From Bradysia coprophila (Eukaryota > Arthropoda > Insecta > Diptera > Sciaridae), in assembly GCF_014529535.1 (NCBI RefSeq), contig NW_023503941.1, positions 4,896,942 through 4,960,941 of the forward strand: a DNA stretch of 64,000 nucleotides. The letters are read 5' to 3'. The notes below the pieces were generated by a model that ran no database searches, had not been told where the DNA came from, and saw only the letters and a program-made list of their open reading frames with translations. Position 1 is the first letter of the stretch. Each line of letters begins with the position of its first letter. The translations under genes were made by a program, and so were the position numbers. This document shows positions 11,973 to 23,504 of the stretch, piece after piece.

Positions 11973-12736
11973 TCAGTAAACGCTTTGTCCGGTGAATTTC
12001 ACTTTATTGTTCCTAATGGAACTGACGAGATCTTCTTGACTTAAAAGTTGGAAAACGTCGTCTAAGAAATCACTGTTTAACTTTTCTTTTATAATTTTTT
12101 CAAAATCCATTTTGATTGAATTTCTTTTATAACAATCCACGCATTTAGTGCGGAAATGACGAAGTTCACCGCGCTCTTGCAACAGCTTCATATAGAAATT
12201 TATTACGTTGTCGTTTAACCAAATTAAATCTGGTGCCCAATCCAGTTTTCGGATATCCCGCCCATATATGGAAATTCCAAATTTTGCTATAATAAGCTGG
12301 AAAATGTGTATTGGTTAATGTTGTCGGTTGCTCAGATTGTTCAGTTGTAACTTACAGTTTCTCGAGGTAGTTCGATAGCCCATTGAATTTCTTGCTTGTT
12401 CTCATCGGTGAGTAGAGGAAAGTCTTCGCCTGCATCTTCCTCGTCTGAGCTTGTGTCTTCGTCTTCGTCTTCAAATTCGTCATTTTGTACATCGGCCGAA
12501 GGCCAGCTGGATATCGACTGAATGGACAAAGGCTGGCTCGCCAAGTTGAGGTCCGACACATCTTGCATCTCTACGTCTTCAAATTCGTCACTTCCGTCAT
12601 CGGCCAACCCCTGGCCCCTGCGGGGGTCAACGTGGTAATGTATAGTTGTTTCCGTATTTTGTATTCCGAATGGATATTCCGTGACTTGAACTCGATTGGG
12701 TGGTGACGTAACTGACCGCGGATTTTGTCGATCCAT
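11973..12736 (-). CDS. Ulp1/SENP (C48)-like protein, truncated protease domain
   Basis: Exon 1 (12736-12356, 127 codons) starts with ATG and is acidic (Asp/Glu runs such as DEFEDEDEDTSSDEED). A 59-bp intron (GTAAGT...TTCCAG, 12355-12297) leads in phase into exon 2 (12296-11973). Its start reads GRDIRKL, then WLNDNVINFYMKLLQER, the hallmark N-terminal segment of Ulp1/SENP SUMO-protease domains (W-L-N-D-x-x-I-N-x-Y-x-x-L). The later His/Asp/Cys catalytic motifs are not visible; after ~40 residues the sequence becomes unlike the family. A further exon around 11875-11666 (with VQDVIQFIEKNIADKN) could continue it. MULEs are known to capture Ulp1-type genes, and this gene lies opposite a MULE transposase fragment between inverted arms. 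Protease activity is doubtful. Confidence 0.6.
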
Positions 12737-12894
12737 TTAAAAATAAAATAAAATTTACTATTTTTTTTTTTTTGGTTGCTCTCTTTTACCTAAAGAGTTA
12801 AAGACTGAGTTAAATATTCTAATAATTCTTTTGAAACAGGCTACTGAAATTTTCCGGCGTATTTTCATTTATTCTGGTGGATCGATTTTGAACA

Positions 12895-14155
12895 TTTTTA
12901 GACCCGTACGAAGTACTGGGGTCTTATAGGTTTACGCATACGTTTGTAACACGTCGAATTGGACTCCCTGAGTAAGGGGAAACCTATTGTGGTTGTATAG
13001 AGATGCCAAATCCGCGAAAAAAAAAATGTCCATCCGTCTGTCCGTCTGTCCGTCTGTCCGTCCGTCTGTCTGTGGGTTCTCTAACTTGAGTAAAACGCAT
13101 CGGATTTTAAAAATTCTTTTTTTCCTCGTTTGGTAATGTCAAAAGACAGGCTAAGTTCGAAGATGGGTGATTTCGGATCGACCTCTCCGGAGCTGGGGCC
13201 CAATAAGTGCCTAAGTGTTTTTCGACGATATCTCCAGACATTTAAGCACTACACTTGTCAGTGATACGTCAAATAAAAGGTATTTACAATACCGATCGAC
13301 AAAAAAAAAGTTTATGGAAATCGGATGACCGACTCATGAGTTAGACCCCTTGGTGTGAAACAGGCACAGGGCGGCAAGCAGTTTTTGCTTGTAGGTCGGC
13401 CACATTTGAACATATTTCGTCTGTTTTAGCTTTATTAGATAGGTATTGACCGTACCAATCAGGGAAAAAAAAGTTTATGAAATTATGTTCTCCGGAGCGT
13501 GAGCTAGGTCTCTTGGAGTGAGCTCTTATCTGGCTACTCGGCCGTACAGTGAACGTGGAGTATTTTGTCAATATCTCGAGTAAATTTTGACCGAATTTCA
13601 TAAATTTTTTTTTGTTTGAAAGGTATTAACGAATGTAAATCGTCAGAACTATTTCCGGTCTTCTAACAAAATGGCTGCCGGCGGCCATATTGGATTTTAG
13701 TAAAAGTGATATAAAGTGGGAAAAACTGTACTTAGATAGTTTCTGTTAACAGAGAAGTAATTGGTTATGTGTGTGGGGTTTCAGGGATTCCATATATGGA
13801 CATCTATATATACCTATATACAGCTATATTGAGCTATATACACTCATATAGAGCTATATAATAGCATATTCCTCTGTGAAATGTTTATTTATAGTGAAAT
13901 ATAGGTAAATATAGCGGTATATAGCTGTTTAAATAGGAATTTATGAAATTTGTCTTCGTACGGGGCTGTCTATATTGCCTCCGGCAATTTAGTTGTATAT
14001 GATAACAAGGCAAAGAGTGGATAATGTAAGTGATTTTAAAGGGAGAATAGTTTTTCAGCAGAGAAGAAAATGAAGTAAGAGAAATGAAGAGTTTCACATT
14101 AAAGGCTTTTGATACGAATAGGTGTTTCGTACGGGTCGGCGTTAGCTATGTTTTT
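12895..14155 (-). mobile_element. Long repeat with CCCGTACGAAG ends, subfamily A, right copy (inverted)
   Basis: Inverted partner of 8525-9987. The inner end is 'tttttagacccgtacgaagt' and the outer end matches 'gccgacccgtacgaaac' inverted, near 14131. It contains a gtccgtctgtccgtctgtcc microsatellite (13027-13068) and lacks the 235-bp insertion of the left arm. Short open frames inside mirror those of the left arm and are not genes. Confidence 0.7.
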
Positions 14156-16010
14156 CCTCTATTTCAATGGATCTTTTATTTAATATTGAATAATAGAAGG
14201 GTTCTGTTAGCCGGGCTCACTGAATATCTTTGAATTTTGACCTAATCTCTTTTTAAGTATATACAAAAATTCTTATCAAGTCACTTTGGAGGAATTATTT
14301 CAGCAACCCCTTCTTAATAAGATTTAAAAATTCCATTAGTCGAAAAGATAAATCTGATAAATTTCAATTCAATTCAATTCAACTTTATTCAACAGGACAA
14401 AAAGGAAAAACCTTGCACAAATATCCTTTCGATTTAACAAACACTATTCAACTCTCTCTATCGATAATTAAACATAACAAAGATAAACATTGAGATAAAA
14501 AAATATATAAAAAAAATAGCAAGTGACAAATTTATTGCACTCTTAGCACTGGTTTTTGTATTGAACTTCTTGAAATAAGTACGTTACTTCAGTTAATTCA
14601 TTCTTTATTTGGTTTTTCGTTGCTTTTTTTAGAAAAATACCTTGCAGTGCTGCCTGATAATTTATTAATCCAGTGGGGAATAATATCCCTCACCTATGGC
14701 ATTATGTAATATATCTCATATTTCTATCTCCGAAATGCTGCGTAAATGTCGAACATGAACAAATTTGGACAATTGAAAAATATCAGAAAATGTGAGTGTA
14801 GAAAATGGCTTGACTACTACACCTCGTAGGCTTATCTCAAATCTTAATTCGTTAAATTCGTAATCTTTTTTCGTTAAATATATTCTTTGGTTTTTCTGTC
14901 AGAAGGATGTGCTATGTGACAATAAACTAAAGTTGGTTGATTTCTTGGACTATAGCGGCGGTTTGTAAATAAAAGACGTTAGTTTACGCAATATTTCGAG
15001 CTTCGGCTTTGCTCTTCATCAGGCTCTTTTGACTACTAATTACATTACTGAAAATCAACAAAAGTATGAAGCTAAGACTACTAACTCCTCTCCACATGCA
15101 TATTACAAATGTTTTTTAGCTTTGACTTTAATTTAGCCAACGGCGAAGAAACAAAATCCAACATGTGTCAATAAACATCAGACGCATCATCATTGTATTT
15201 TCGTTAGAAATTTGAAGGACACCACGAGTGTAATCGACAATCATTGAAATAGGAATAGCCTGAAACCTGATATGATCTGGATCAGATCTGATAGATTTTG
15301 ACTTGACCTGATTTGAGTTGAACCTGAAAATACAGACACTGACCTGAAGTGAATTCTATCAGACCTATTTCGCAAATTATTTCAACAATATCTTGAGAAA
15401 TTTGTTACTTCTATTATGCAAATATCCTCCGTGAAACTACGAAACGAAGTCCGGAAACAAATCACTCAAACACAAAGCAAAATTCACGATTTAACGGCCA
15501 AATTAGGACTTATTATATATACGAACACATCTGAAACCTATAAAATTTAGATGACTTTGAAACAATTTTAACACAAAACTAGAAGCTGTTTCAGTCCTTG
15601 TTACACCAAAGCGAAAGAAAATGTTAAAATTGAAAAGCACTCGACAAAACCAACAAATCAACAAAAAATCAATCAGATGTCAATTGCGTAGCAGTCGCTG
15701 TTTCTCTAAGCACTCGAGTTCCACGTATTCCACATGACATTTGGTATCTGTGTTAAATAAATTAACTACGATCATGACCATATTTGCATGTTACAAATAG
15801 TATCTCTTTTTCTGAAAATATTATCTCAACTTTTTAATTTGTTTTATCTCCATTCAATACATTTGTTATTTTTATTTCTAGTTATAACATTTCCAGAACT
15901 AATTTTTTATGGCAAACCAAACACCTTCCTAATACAATTTATTGAATGGTGAATTTAGTTACCGTTTGGTTCTGTAAATTTAAATTTTATATAATTTATA
16001 ATTTTATATA
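14156..16010. other. AT-rich intergenic DNA with a possible LINE 3' tail
   Basis: At 14358-14400 a (TTCAA)n run leads into 'ctttattcaacaggac', which looks like the 3' end of a minus-strand non-LTR element. No reverse-transcriptase frame could be followed beyond it. The remainder shows no gene. Confidence 0.4.
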
Positions 16011-16134
16011 CAGTGAACGACATCTCAAATGTCTCACTGTCATTTTTTTCAGAGAATGTCATTGTGAATTTGCAATGACACAATAAAATTCTCAGAAAAA
16101 TTTGACAGTGAGACATTTGAGATGTCGTTCACTG
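16011..16134. mobile_element. 124-bp palindromic Tc1/mariner-type MITE, copy 2
   Basis: Same element as 7112-7235, inverted, with the same CAGTGAACGAC ends and TA on each side. The two copies differ mainly in orientation of the slightly asymmetric centre. Confidence 0.85.
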
Positions 16135-16239
16135 TACGATGCGAGAGAGAAAAAAACTCCAAAGTTACCGACACCGTTCCGGCGAATGATTTTTGTATGA
16201 ACGAGCTAAACTCCTTTACGTTAATTACATTTTGTAAAA

Positions 16240-16440
16240 GGACGAACTAAACTCAAGAAAATCTTGAGATCCTGCACTACTTTTGCCACTACTTCAGCTT
16301 TCTAGCGAAAATCCTGAAGTAGTTGTAAAAGTAGTTGCAAAACTTTGAGAACAACTTTTGTCGCTACTTTTGCCACTACTTCAGCTTTTTAGGTCAAATT
16401 CTGAAGTAGTGGCAAAAGTAGTTGCAAAAAGACGTATCTA
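16240..16440. repeat. Two tandem imperfect hairpins
   Basis: The motif 'ctacttttgccactacttca' and its inverse (ctgaagtagt.g.aaaagtag) occur twice in succession, forming two neighbouring stem-loops just downstream of the methyltransferase gene. Origin unknown. Confidence 0.55.
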
Positions 16441-16539
16441 GCCTACAATCTAGCATTGACTGCAGTGTTGTCAGACTCAGTTTTTTTTTGCAACTACTTC
16501 AAGAGACTAAACGCCTCGTCAAACGCAAACGCAGTAAAT

Positions 16540-16545
16540 TTTATT
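16540..16545 (-). terminator. Poly(A) signal of the methyltransferase gene
   Basis: AATAAA on the minus strand, 37 nt after the stop codon of the EgtD-like gene. Confidence 0.6.
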
Positions 16546-16581
16546 TAGCTGATCCAATCTAATTCCGGGCCCTATTGTCTA

Positions 16582-17931
16582 TCAAATAGTTTTAGTGTTG
16601 CACATTGAGCATTCTAGAAATTCGTTTTGGTCACATATTCTGTCGGAGCCATTATCGTAAGGGAAAAACTTATCAATAACATCATCATCGTTTCGGGACT
16701 GAACAGGATGGTGTCTAGACAGAACCAATCGATAAAGAAAGTTTGAATCTGACCACGTTTGCACCAAATCTAATTCGGCTGCTTCCAGTAACTGTGCAAT
16801 TTCGGAATTGCTGTATTTGTGAGAGAACTCTAAGTGTATCAATTCTCCCTGTTCCACAGGAATTGTTACATCATCACTTAATCGCTCTTTACGGTACACC
16901 AGATTTACAGCTCGCTTTGCGCGGAAATGGGAAACGTGACGTCCATAATTCTCTTGATATGTGGAATGGTATTCAAAGTCGTCTAGATTGAAGAATGGTT
17001 CGCCGAGGATGCTATTGACATGGCTTAAACAATTCATAATAAATTTGCCTGTAATGCCATGTTCGTCATTATAGGCCTTTAGCACAGTGGATGGGTCATT
17101 ACGACGATCAAAACCAATTACAACGAAGTCTCCCGGCTGCAAACAGCTACAAACAAATTGACGCAAAAATATTGCAGATTCTCGTCTTGTATGATTGCCG
17201 ACAGAGCTTCCCAGCCATAGTACCAGTTTTTGAGTAGTTTTGTTAGGATATTGTTGCTTGAGCCACGGAATAGCTTGGTCATATGTGCCCACTAATCCCA
17301 CCAATTGAATGTACTTAAATGGACCGTCCAGCGACGATAGCGACCGTTCCAATTCGTTTCTATTCAAATCCAAAGCGTAATAGGTGACACATTTCTTGTT
17401 ACGCTCCATCGCTCTGAGAATTAGTTGAGTTTTAGTGAGTGATCTGAAAATCAAAATTGAAACAGTTTTGTGAATCGATGTTAGGAGGTACATCGATAAA
17501 TTCACTTATTTTGAAAAGCTCAATCGATTTATGAATTGAACACATCTGCTCCCAAAGACCATTCATTGATTTACGTTTAAAACTTACCCAGAACCCAATT
17601 CCACTATAATTGTTCCATTATTAACTCTACCAGCCAGTTCATCGGCATGATCTTGTAAAATTGTTCGTTCGGCGTTGGTCAGATAGTACTCCTCCAAACG
17701 CGTTATTTCATCAAAAAGTTGTAAGCCCAACTCATCATATAACAGAAATGTAGCAATTGATTTTTGCCTCTTCGGTTGATTAAGAGACTTTAAAATCATT
17801 TCCTTCAGGTCACTGCTACTGACAGCATCTTCTTTTCGTGAACCATTTGCTGTACACGGTTTAATCTCCGTAAACCCATCACTACTTCCAATATCAAAAA
17901 TTCTGAAACTATTCACTGTTCCGTTTGGCAT
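16582..17931 (-). CDS. EgtD/Egt1-type histidine N-alpha-methyltransferase
   Basis: Two exons (17931-17588 and 17443-16582) joined across a 144-bp GT-AG intron give 401 residues. The splice restores ELGSGSLTKT (111-120), the SAM-binding motif of the Methyltransf_33 family. Other hallmarks are LLYDELGLQLFDEIT (64-78), EYYLT (81-85), YYALDL (136-141), LGSSVGNH (192-199, with the substrate-binding Asn), AYNDEHGITGKF (238-249) and LEFSHKYS (319-326); Glu320 and Ser322 match the EgtD residues that contact histidine. In bacteria and fungi this enzyme trimethylates histidine to hercynine, the first step to ergothioneine. The sequence is closest in feel to fungal Egt1, but the sulfoxide-synthase half of Egt1 is absent. 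No ATG exists near the open-frame start, so I chose the ATG at 17931; the hydrophobic stretch upstream is probably intronic. A further upstream exon is possible. Confidence 0.85.
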
Positions 17932-18525
17932 GTTCTTTGTAAAAAAAAGCAATTGTCGACCGGATTCTATGAAATCAACTTTATTACTAAACTTATCTGT
18001 TGTGTGGCTGTTACTGATGAAGTAATGAAGGATTGTTCCAAAAATAATTAAAATCAGAGTTGAGGTCAAGGTTCAAGGTTGACTGAACACAACATATGAT
18101 AGAGATTAGTCTGCTGAAAATCATCTTTCGATTCATAGGTCAAGGTGTTGTGTTATTTCATATCTGAATATGTGACGAAATCGAGTCACGTTTCAGTCGC
18201 TGCTTATTTTTTAACCAATTCCATCTAACTAAATGTTTAATTAAAATTATCAGTGTAATATGGATTCGCAAAGATTCCGCACATAAAGTGCAATTTATGA
18301 GCGAGACGAATGAATATGTGCGACAAAAGTATGATACGCAAACTGTTTTAGGCGAATGGCCATCCACCACTGACAGACACCTCTTCGAATTTCGAAATTA
18401 ATTCGAATTTTCGATTGTGAGTGAAGAACAAAATAAAAACGGCCTTTTAATGATTGAGTTATAATTTCATTATTTATTAAAAAATATTTACAAACTTTTC
18501 ATTGACAACAAGAATAAAATTTTTA
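17932..18525. other. Upstream flank of the methyltransferase gene
   Basis: The minus-strand frame stays open to about 18075 but has no ATG and meets TGA there. It may hold an intron end, with an acceptor-like ATTACTTCATCAG near 18010, or the 5' leader. Nothing else is recognised. Confidence 0.4.
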
Positions 18526-19482
18526 GCCCCGTACGAAGTACTGGGGGCTTATAAGATTAATATGCCGTTTGTAACACGTCGAATTGGAAGCAGACAGTAA
18601 GGGCAAAGCATTTGGTTATGTTAATAGATGACGAATCCGCAATAAAAAAAATGTCCGTCCGTCCGTCCGTCTGTGACCCCTCTAGCTTGAGCAAATCACA
18701 ACCTTTTTTCAAAATTCTTTTTTTCCCCGATTGGTATCGACAAAAGTAAGGTCAAGTTCGAAAATGGGCATGGTAGGGTCGGCCCCTCCAGAGCGAGGGC
18801 CCTATAGGTGTTTTTCAGTCTCTCGACGATATCTACCGAAATACGCACGCAATAGCTGCTTGTGATATATCAAATGAAAGGTATTGACGAGTAGAACAAA
18901 GTTGCTGAACATTGTTTTTGGGTAAGATGCAACGCGGGCTTGTTGGGAGGGCTCAAAGGTCGTTACTCGGCTCTAAGTGTTTTTTGCACATAAATCGAGT
19001 AAATCTGATCCGATTTTGCTAGATTTAGTTTTTTGTGGAAGGTAATTGAATACCGAAAATAACGTGGCAAAAAAGTTTCAAATTTGGGCCCTTGGACTAA
19101 GGCCGCTACTCGGCCCTAAGTGCTTTTTGCACATAAATCGAGTAAATCTCATCCGATTTTGCTAGTTTTTGTTTCATTTGAGAGATAATTGAATGCCGAA
19201 TAGAATGATGGCGAAAAATTTTGTGTTTCTAAAATAATATCGTAAATTGTTGGTTTTATTTGTGAGGTACTTCGTACGGGCTTTCGTAATTGCGCTATGC
19301 GCAATTTTAAAAATGAACACTTTCAGTAAATTTGACCATGTCCAACTTGACTTGCATTTTGGTAATAGACGCATTAGAGGGTTGTAGACGTACGGACGTA
19401 TTATGGTTACGGACGAAATAGGATTACGGGTCGTACGGGGCTAAGTCGCAGCAAACGCTCCGACTGTTCTGATGCCTTGTTT
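18526..19482 (+). mobile_element. Long repeat with CCCGTACGAAG ends, subfamily B, left copy
   Basis: It begins 'agccccgtacgaagtactgg' and shares its layout with subfamily A: 'gtttgtaacacgtcgaattg', an A-run before GTCCGTCCGTCC, then a segment with 'cgacgatatct'. An inverted GTACTTCGTACGGG lies at about 19267, followed by a palindrome gcgctatgcgcaatt and a terminal part ending 'gttctgatgccttgttt'. It contains about two of the ~145-bp units that are expanded in the right copy. Confidence 0.7.
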
Positions 19483-19518
19483 AATAAAAACGAAATAACA
19501 AATTTGAAGCTTTAGTTA

Positions 19519-20700
19519 GTGCGAAAAACTACAGTAAACATTAATGAAGAGTCTAAGCAAACAGATGCAAGTGGTTATGCAATCGGTGCAGTTTTGGTTC
19601 AAGGAACGACTGATAACGAACACCCGGTAGAATATGTAAGCAAACTATTACTATCAGCTGAACGAAATTACTCGACAACTGAACGAGGGGCATTGGCAGT
19701 AGTTTGTGCTATGGAAAATTTCGAGGATATATCCAAACAAAGAAATAAATTTGATTACTGATAACCAACCACTGAAATGGCTAATGTCCATAAAATCGCC
19801 GTGTGGACGGTTAGCTAGTTGGGCATTAAGAATTGAAGCATTTAACGTAAACATTCAATATACACCACCTTGCCAGGAAGTACAAATGGAAGAAGATTCT
19901 ATTGAAGAACTACCAATAAATACAATTCACGACATTCGGCCGACAAATTACGAATAGCGCGATTATCAGACGAAGAACTTAAAACGTTTATGGAAGATTT
20001 TGAACTACCAGAAGAAAACGAAAGATTTGTTAAAGGGACTAATCGGAGCTATTTTCTAAATAAAATAATATAAATATTAAATACTCAACAGAAATATCTG
20101 AAAATGCCCCAGAAGAAGCACAATTGGTGGTTCCGAAACAAAATGTCATGGAAATATTACAGACTTATCACGACAATCCAACGGCTGGTCGTTATGGGGT
20201 TACCGTACCATCAACATAATTGCAACACGCTATTTTTGGTCAAAGATGAGTAAGGAGATATCGGATTATGTTGGAAAGCGTTTGACTTGCCAACAATTTA
20301 AAGCCAACCATTTGAAACCAGTGAGAATATCACAGACGACTGCAAGCAATCAACGATTCGAAATCGTTGCAATTGATTTAATTGGTCCGTTACCACCATT
20401 ACGATGGGGCCATATTTTCGTCATTGAAGATGTGGCAACCGGTTGGATCGAATTGTTTGCAATGAAAAACGCCCAAGCAGAATCATGCGCACACAAACTC
20501 ATATTCGAGATATTTTTCCGCTATGGTACAGCACTTGTCACATCATAAGCAACAATGGTCCACGATTCATTTTGCTGTTTTTCAAAAATTTGCATATTGT
20601 TTAAACAATTCTTTACTCCGATGTATCATCCTCAATCAAACCCATGCGAACGAAAGAATCGAGATATTCGAGCGCAACTATCAATATTAGTACCTACGAA
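19519..20700 (+). pseudogene. Decayed Ty3/gypsy pol (RNase H and integrase)
   Basis: The first part carries a gypsy-type RNase H segment: TDASGYAIGAVLVQ, HPVEYVSK, and an ERNYSTTERGALAVV motif. A frameshift near 19730 moves the continuation (ITDNQPLKWLM) to another frame. After a gap, 20246-20548 shows the integrase zinc-binding end and first core Asp (AIDLIGPLP), followed by further decayed integrase sequence to about 20700. No LTRs were found and several stops interrupt it. It lies between the two inverted arms of subfamily B. Confidence 0.8.
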
Positions 20701-21052
20701 TTCACACATATACTGTGATTGAGTGGTTTCAATCCTGTGATGCACACAATTTTACACTCGTCACACCATGAAATACACAAACAACAAAACCAAATATAAT
20801 ACACACCGTTCAAGGTTGAACTTGAATGTATAGAATAAGAATGAGAATAAAAACGAAACCGAAAATACGCGATATAAAGCCGAACGAGTTGATCGTTCGA
20901 TGTGCATCACACTACTCGTTGATACGGATAGTAACCTCCGCATTCGTATCAAATTTCTCTCCTTGACGAATAACATAAACAAACTCCACCTTTAAGAAAA
21001 ACATCGCCTGAATCCCTAGACCTGTTTGCAAGATCTGCTGAGAGAGAACTAA
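20701..21052. other. Spacer inside the inverted pair
   Basis: AT-rich sequence between the gypsy relic and the right arm. Weak open frames only; no feature recognised. Confidence 0.4.
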
Positions 21053-23354
21053 ACAAGGCATCAGAACAGTCGGAGCGTTTGCTGCGACTTAGCCCCGTAC
21101 AACCCGTAATCCTATTTCGTCCGCAACCATAATACGTCCGTAGCCCTAATAAGCCCGGAACCCTAATACGTCTACAACCCTCTAATGCGTCTGTTACCAA
21201 AATGCAAGTCAAGTTGGGCATTGTCAAATTTACTGAAACTGTTCATTTTTAAAATTGCGCATAGCGCAATTACGAAAGCCCGTACGAAGTACCTCTCAAA
21301 TAAAACCAACAATTTACGACATTATTTTAGAAACCCAAAATTTTTTGCCAACTTTCCATTGGGTATTCAATTACCTCTCAAATGAAACAAAAACTAGCAA
21401 AATCGGATGAGATTTACTCGATTTATGTGCCAAAAGCACTTAGGGCCGAGTAGCGGCCTTAGTGCAAGGGCCCAAATTTGAAACTTTTTTTTGCCATCAT
21501 TCTATTCGGCATTCAATTATCTCTCAAATGAAACAAAAACTAGCAAAATCGGATGAGATTTACTCGATTTATGTGCAAAAAGCACTTAGGGCCGAGTAGC
21601 GGCCTTAGTCCTAGGGCCCAAATTTGAAACTTTTTTCGCCACGTTCTTTTCGGTATTCAATTACCTTCCATAAAAAACTAAATCTAGCAAAATCGGATGA
21701 GATTTACTCGATTTATGTGCAAAAAACACTTAGGGCCGAGTAGCGGCCTTAGTCCAAGGGCTCAAATTTGAAACTTTTTTCGTCACGTTCTTTTCGGTAT
21801 TCAATTACCTTCCATAAAAAACTAAAACTAGCAAAATCGGATGAGATTTACTCGATTTATGTGCAAAAAGCACTTAGGGCCGAGTAACGGCCTTAGTCCA
21901 AGGACCCAAATTTGAAACTTTTTTCGTCACGTTCTTTTCGGTATTCAATTACCTTCCATAAAAAACTAAATCTTGCAAAATCGGATGAGATTTACTCGAT
22001 TTATGTGCAAAAAACACTTAGGGCCGAGTAGCGGCCTTAGTCCAAGGGCTCAAATTTGAAACTTTTTTCGCCACGTTCTTTTCGGTATTCAATTACCTTC
22101 CATAAAAAACTAAATCTTGCAAAATCGGATGAGATTTACTCGATTTATGTGCAAAAAGCAGTTAGGGCCGTGTAGCGGCCTTAGTGCAAGGGCCCAAATT
22201 TGAAACTTTTTTTTGCCATCATTCTATTCGGCATTCAATTATCTCTCAAATGAAACAAAAACTAGCAAAATCGGATGAGATTTACTCGATTTATGTGCAA
22301 AAAGCACTTAGGGCCGAGTAGCGGCCTTAGTCCAAGGGCCCAAATTTGAAACTTTTTTCGCCACGTTCTTTTCGGTATTCAATTACCTTCCATAAAAAAC
22401 TAAATCTTGCAAAATCGGTTGAGATTTACTCGATTTATGTGCAAAAAGCACTTAGGGCCGAGTAGCGGCCTTAGTGCAAGGGCCCAAATTTGAAACTTTT
22501 TTTTGCCATCATTCTATTCGGCATTCAATTATCTCTCAAATGAAACAAAAACTAGCAAAATCGGATGAGATTTACTCGATTTATGTGCAAAAAGCACTTA
22601 GGGCCGAGTAGCGGCCTTAGTCCAAGGGCCCAAATTTGAAACTTTTTTCGCCACGTTCTTTTCGGTATTCAATTACCTTCCATAAAAAACTAAATCTAGC
22701 AAAATCGGATGAGATTTACTCGATTTATGTGCAAAAAACACTTAGGGCCGAGTAACGGCCTTAGTCCAAGGACCCAAATTTGAAACTTTTTTCGTCACGT
22801 TCTTTTCGGTATTCAATTACCTTCCATAAAAAACTAAATCTTGCAAAATCGGATGAGATTTACTCGATTTATGTGCAAAAAACACTTAGGGCCGAGTAAC
22901 GACCTTTGAGCCCTCCCAACAAGCCCACGTTACATCTTACCCAAAAACAATGTTCAGCAACTTTGTTCTACTCGTCAATACCTTTCATTTGATATATCAC
23001 AAGCAGCTATTGCGTGCGTATTTCGGTAGATATCGTCGAAAGACTGAAAAACACCTATAAGGCCCTAGCTCTGAAAGGGCCGACCCTGTCATGCCCATTT
23101 TCGAACTTGACCTTACTTTTGTCGATACCAATCGGGGAAAAAAAGAATTTTGAAAAAAGGTTGTGATTTGCTCCAGCTAGAGGGGTCACGGACGGACGGA
23201 CGGACGGACGGACGGACGGACGGACATTTTTTTATTGCGGATTCGTCATCTATGAACATAACCAAATGCTTTGCCCTTACTGTCTGCTTCCAATTCGACG
23301 TGTTACAAACGGCATATTAATCTTATAAGCCCCCAGTACTTCGTACGGGGCTAA
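21053..23354 (-). mobile_element. Long repeat with CCCGTACGAAG ends, subfamily B, right copy (inverted)
   Basis: Inverted partner of 18526-19482, matching at both the inner end ('aacaaggcatcagaacagtc') and the outer end ('gtacttcgtacggggctaaa'). It is 1.3 kb longer, almost wholly because of an internal tandem array. A (GGAC)-type microsatellite lies at 23191-23224 where the left copy has GTCC repeats. Confidence 0.7.
21281..22913. repeat. Tandem array, 11 units of ~145 bp
   Basis: The motif 'cttagggccgagtagcggcc' recurs 11 times with a spacing of about 145 bp, each unit containing 'caaaatcggatgagatttac' and a variable 'ttcaattacctt' or 'ttcaattatctc' block. Two unit types are interspersed. 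The left arm has only two such units. Long repeat units without spacers rule out CRISPR. Confidence 0.9.
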
Positions 23355-23504
23355 AAAGTGTGGTTTCCGATAACTTTTAACGCTTGATATTCAGTGTTGT
23401 CATGGTTTGGCGAGTGTAAACAAATATCCGATACACTCAAATATGTAAAAGAAGCTAAAACAATCGTCCACAACCGAAATGCAAAATATATTGACGAAAA
23501 ACCG

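Noticed and set aside
18000-18069. Signal anchor at the N-terminus of the EgtD-like protein
   Set aside because: The hydrophobic stretch lies upstream of the first ATG, begins at a TTG right after TGA, and looks like an intron end.
21281-22913. CRISPR array
   Set aside because: Units of ~145 bp are contiguous with no unique spacers, inside a eukaryotic repeat.
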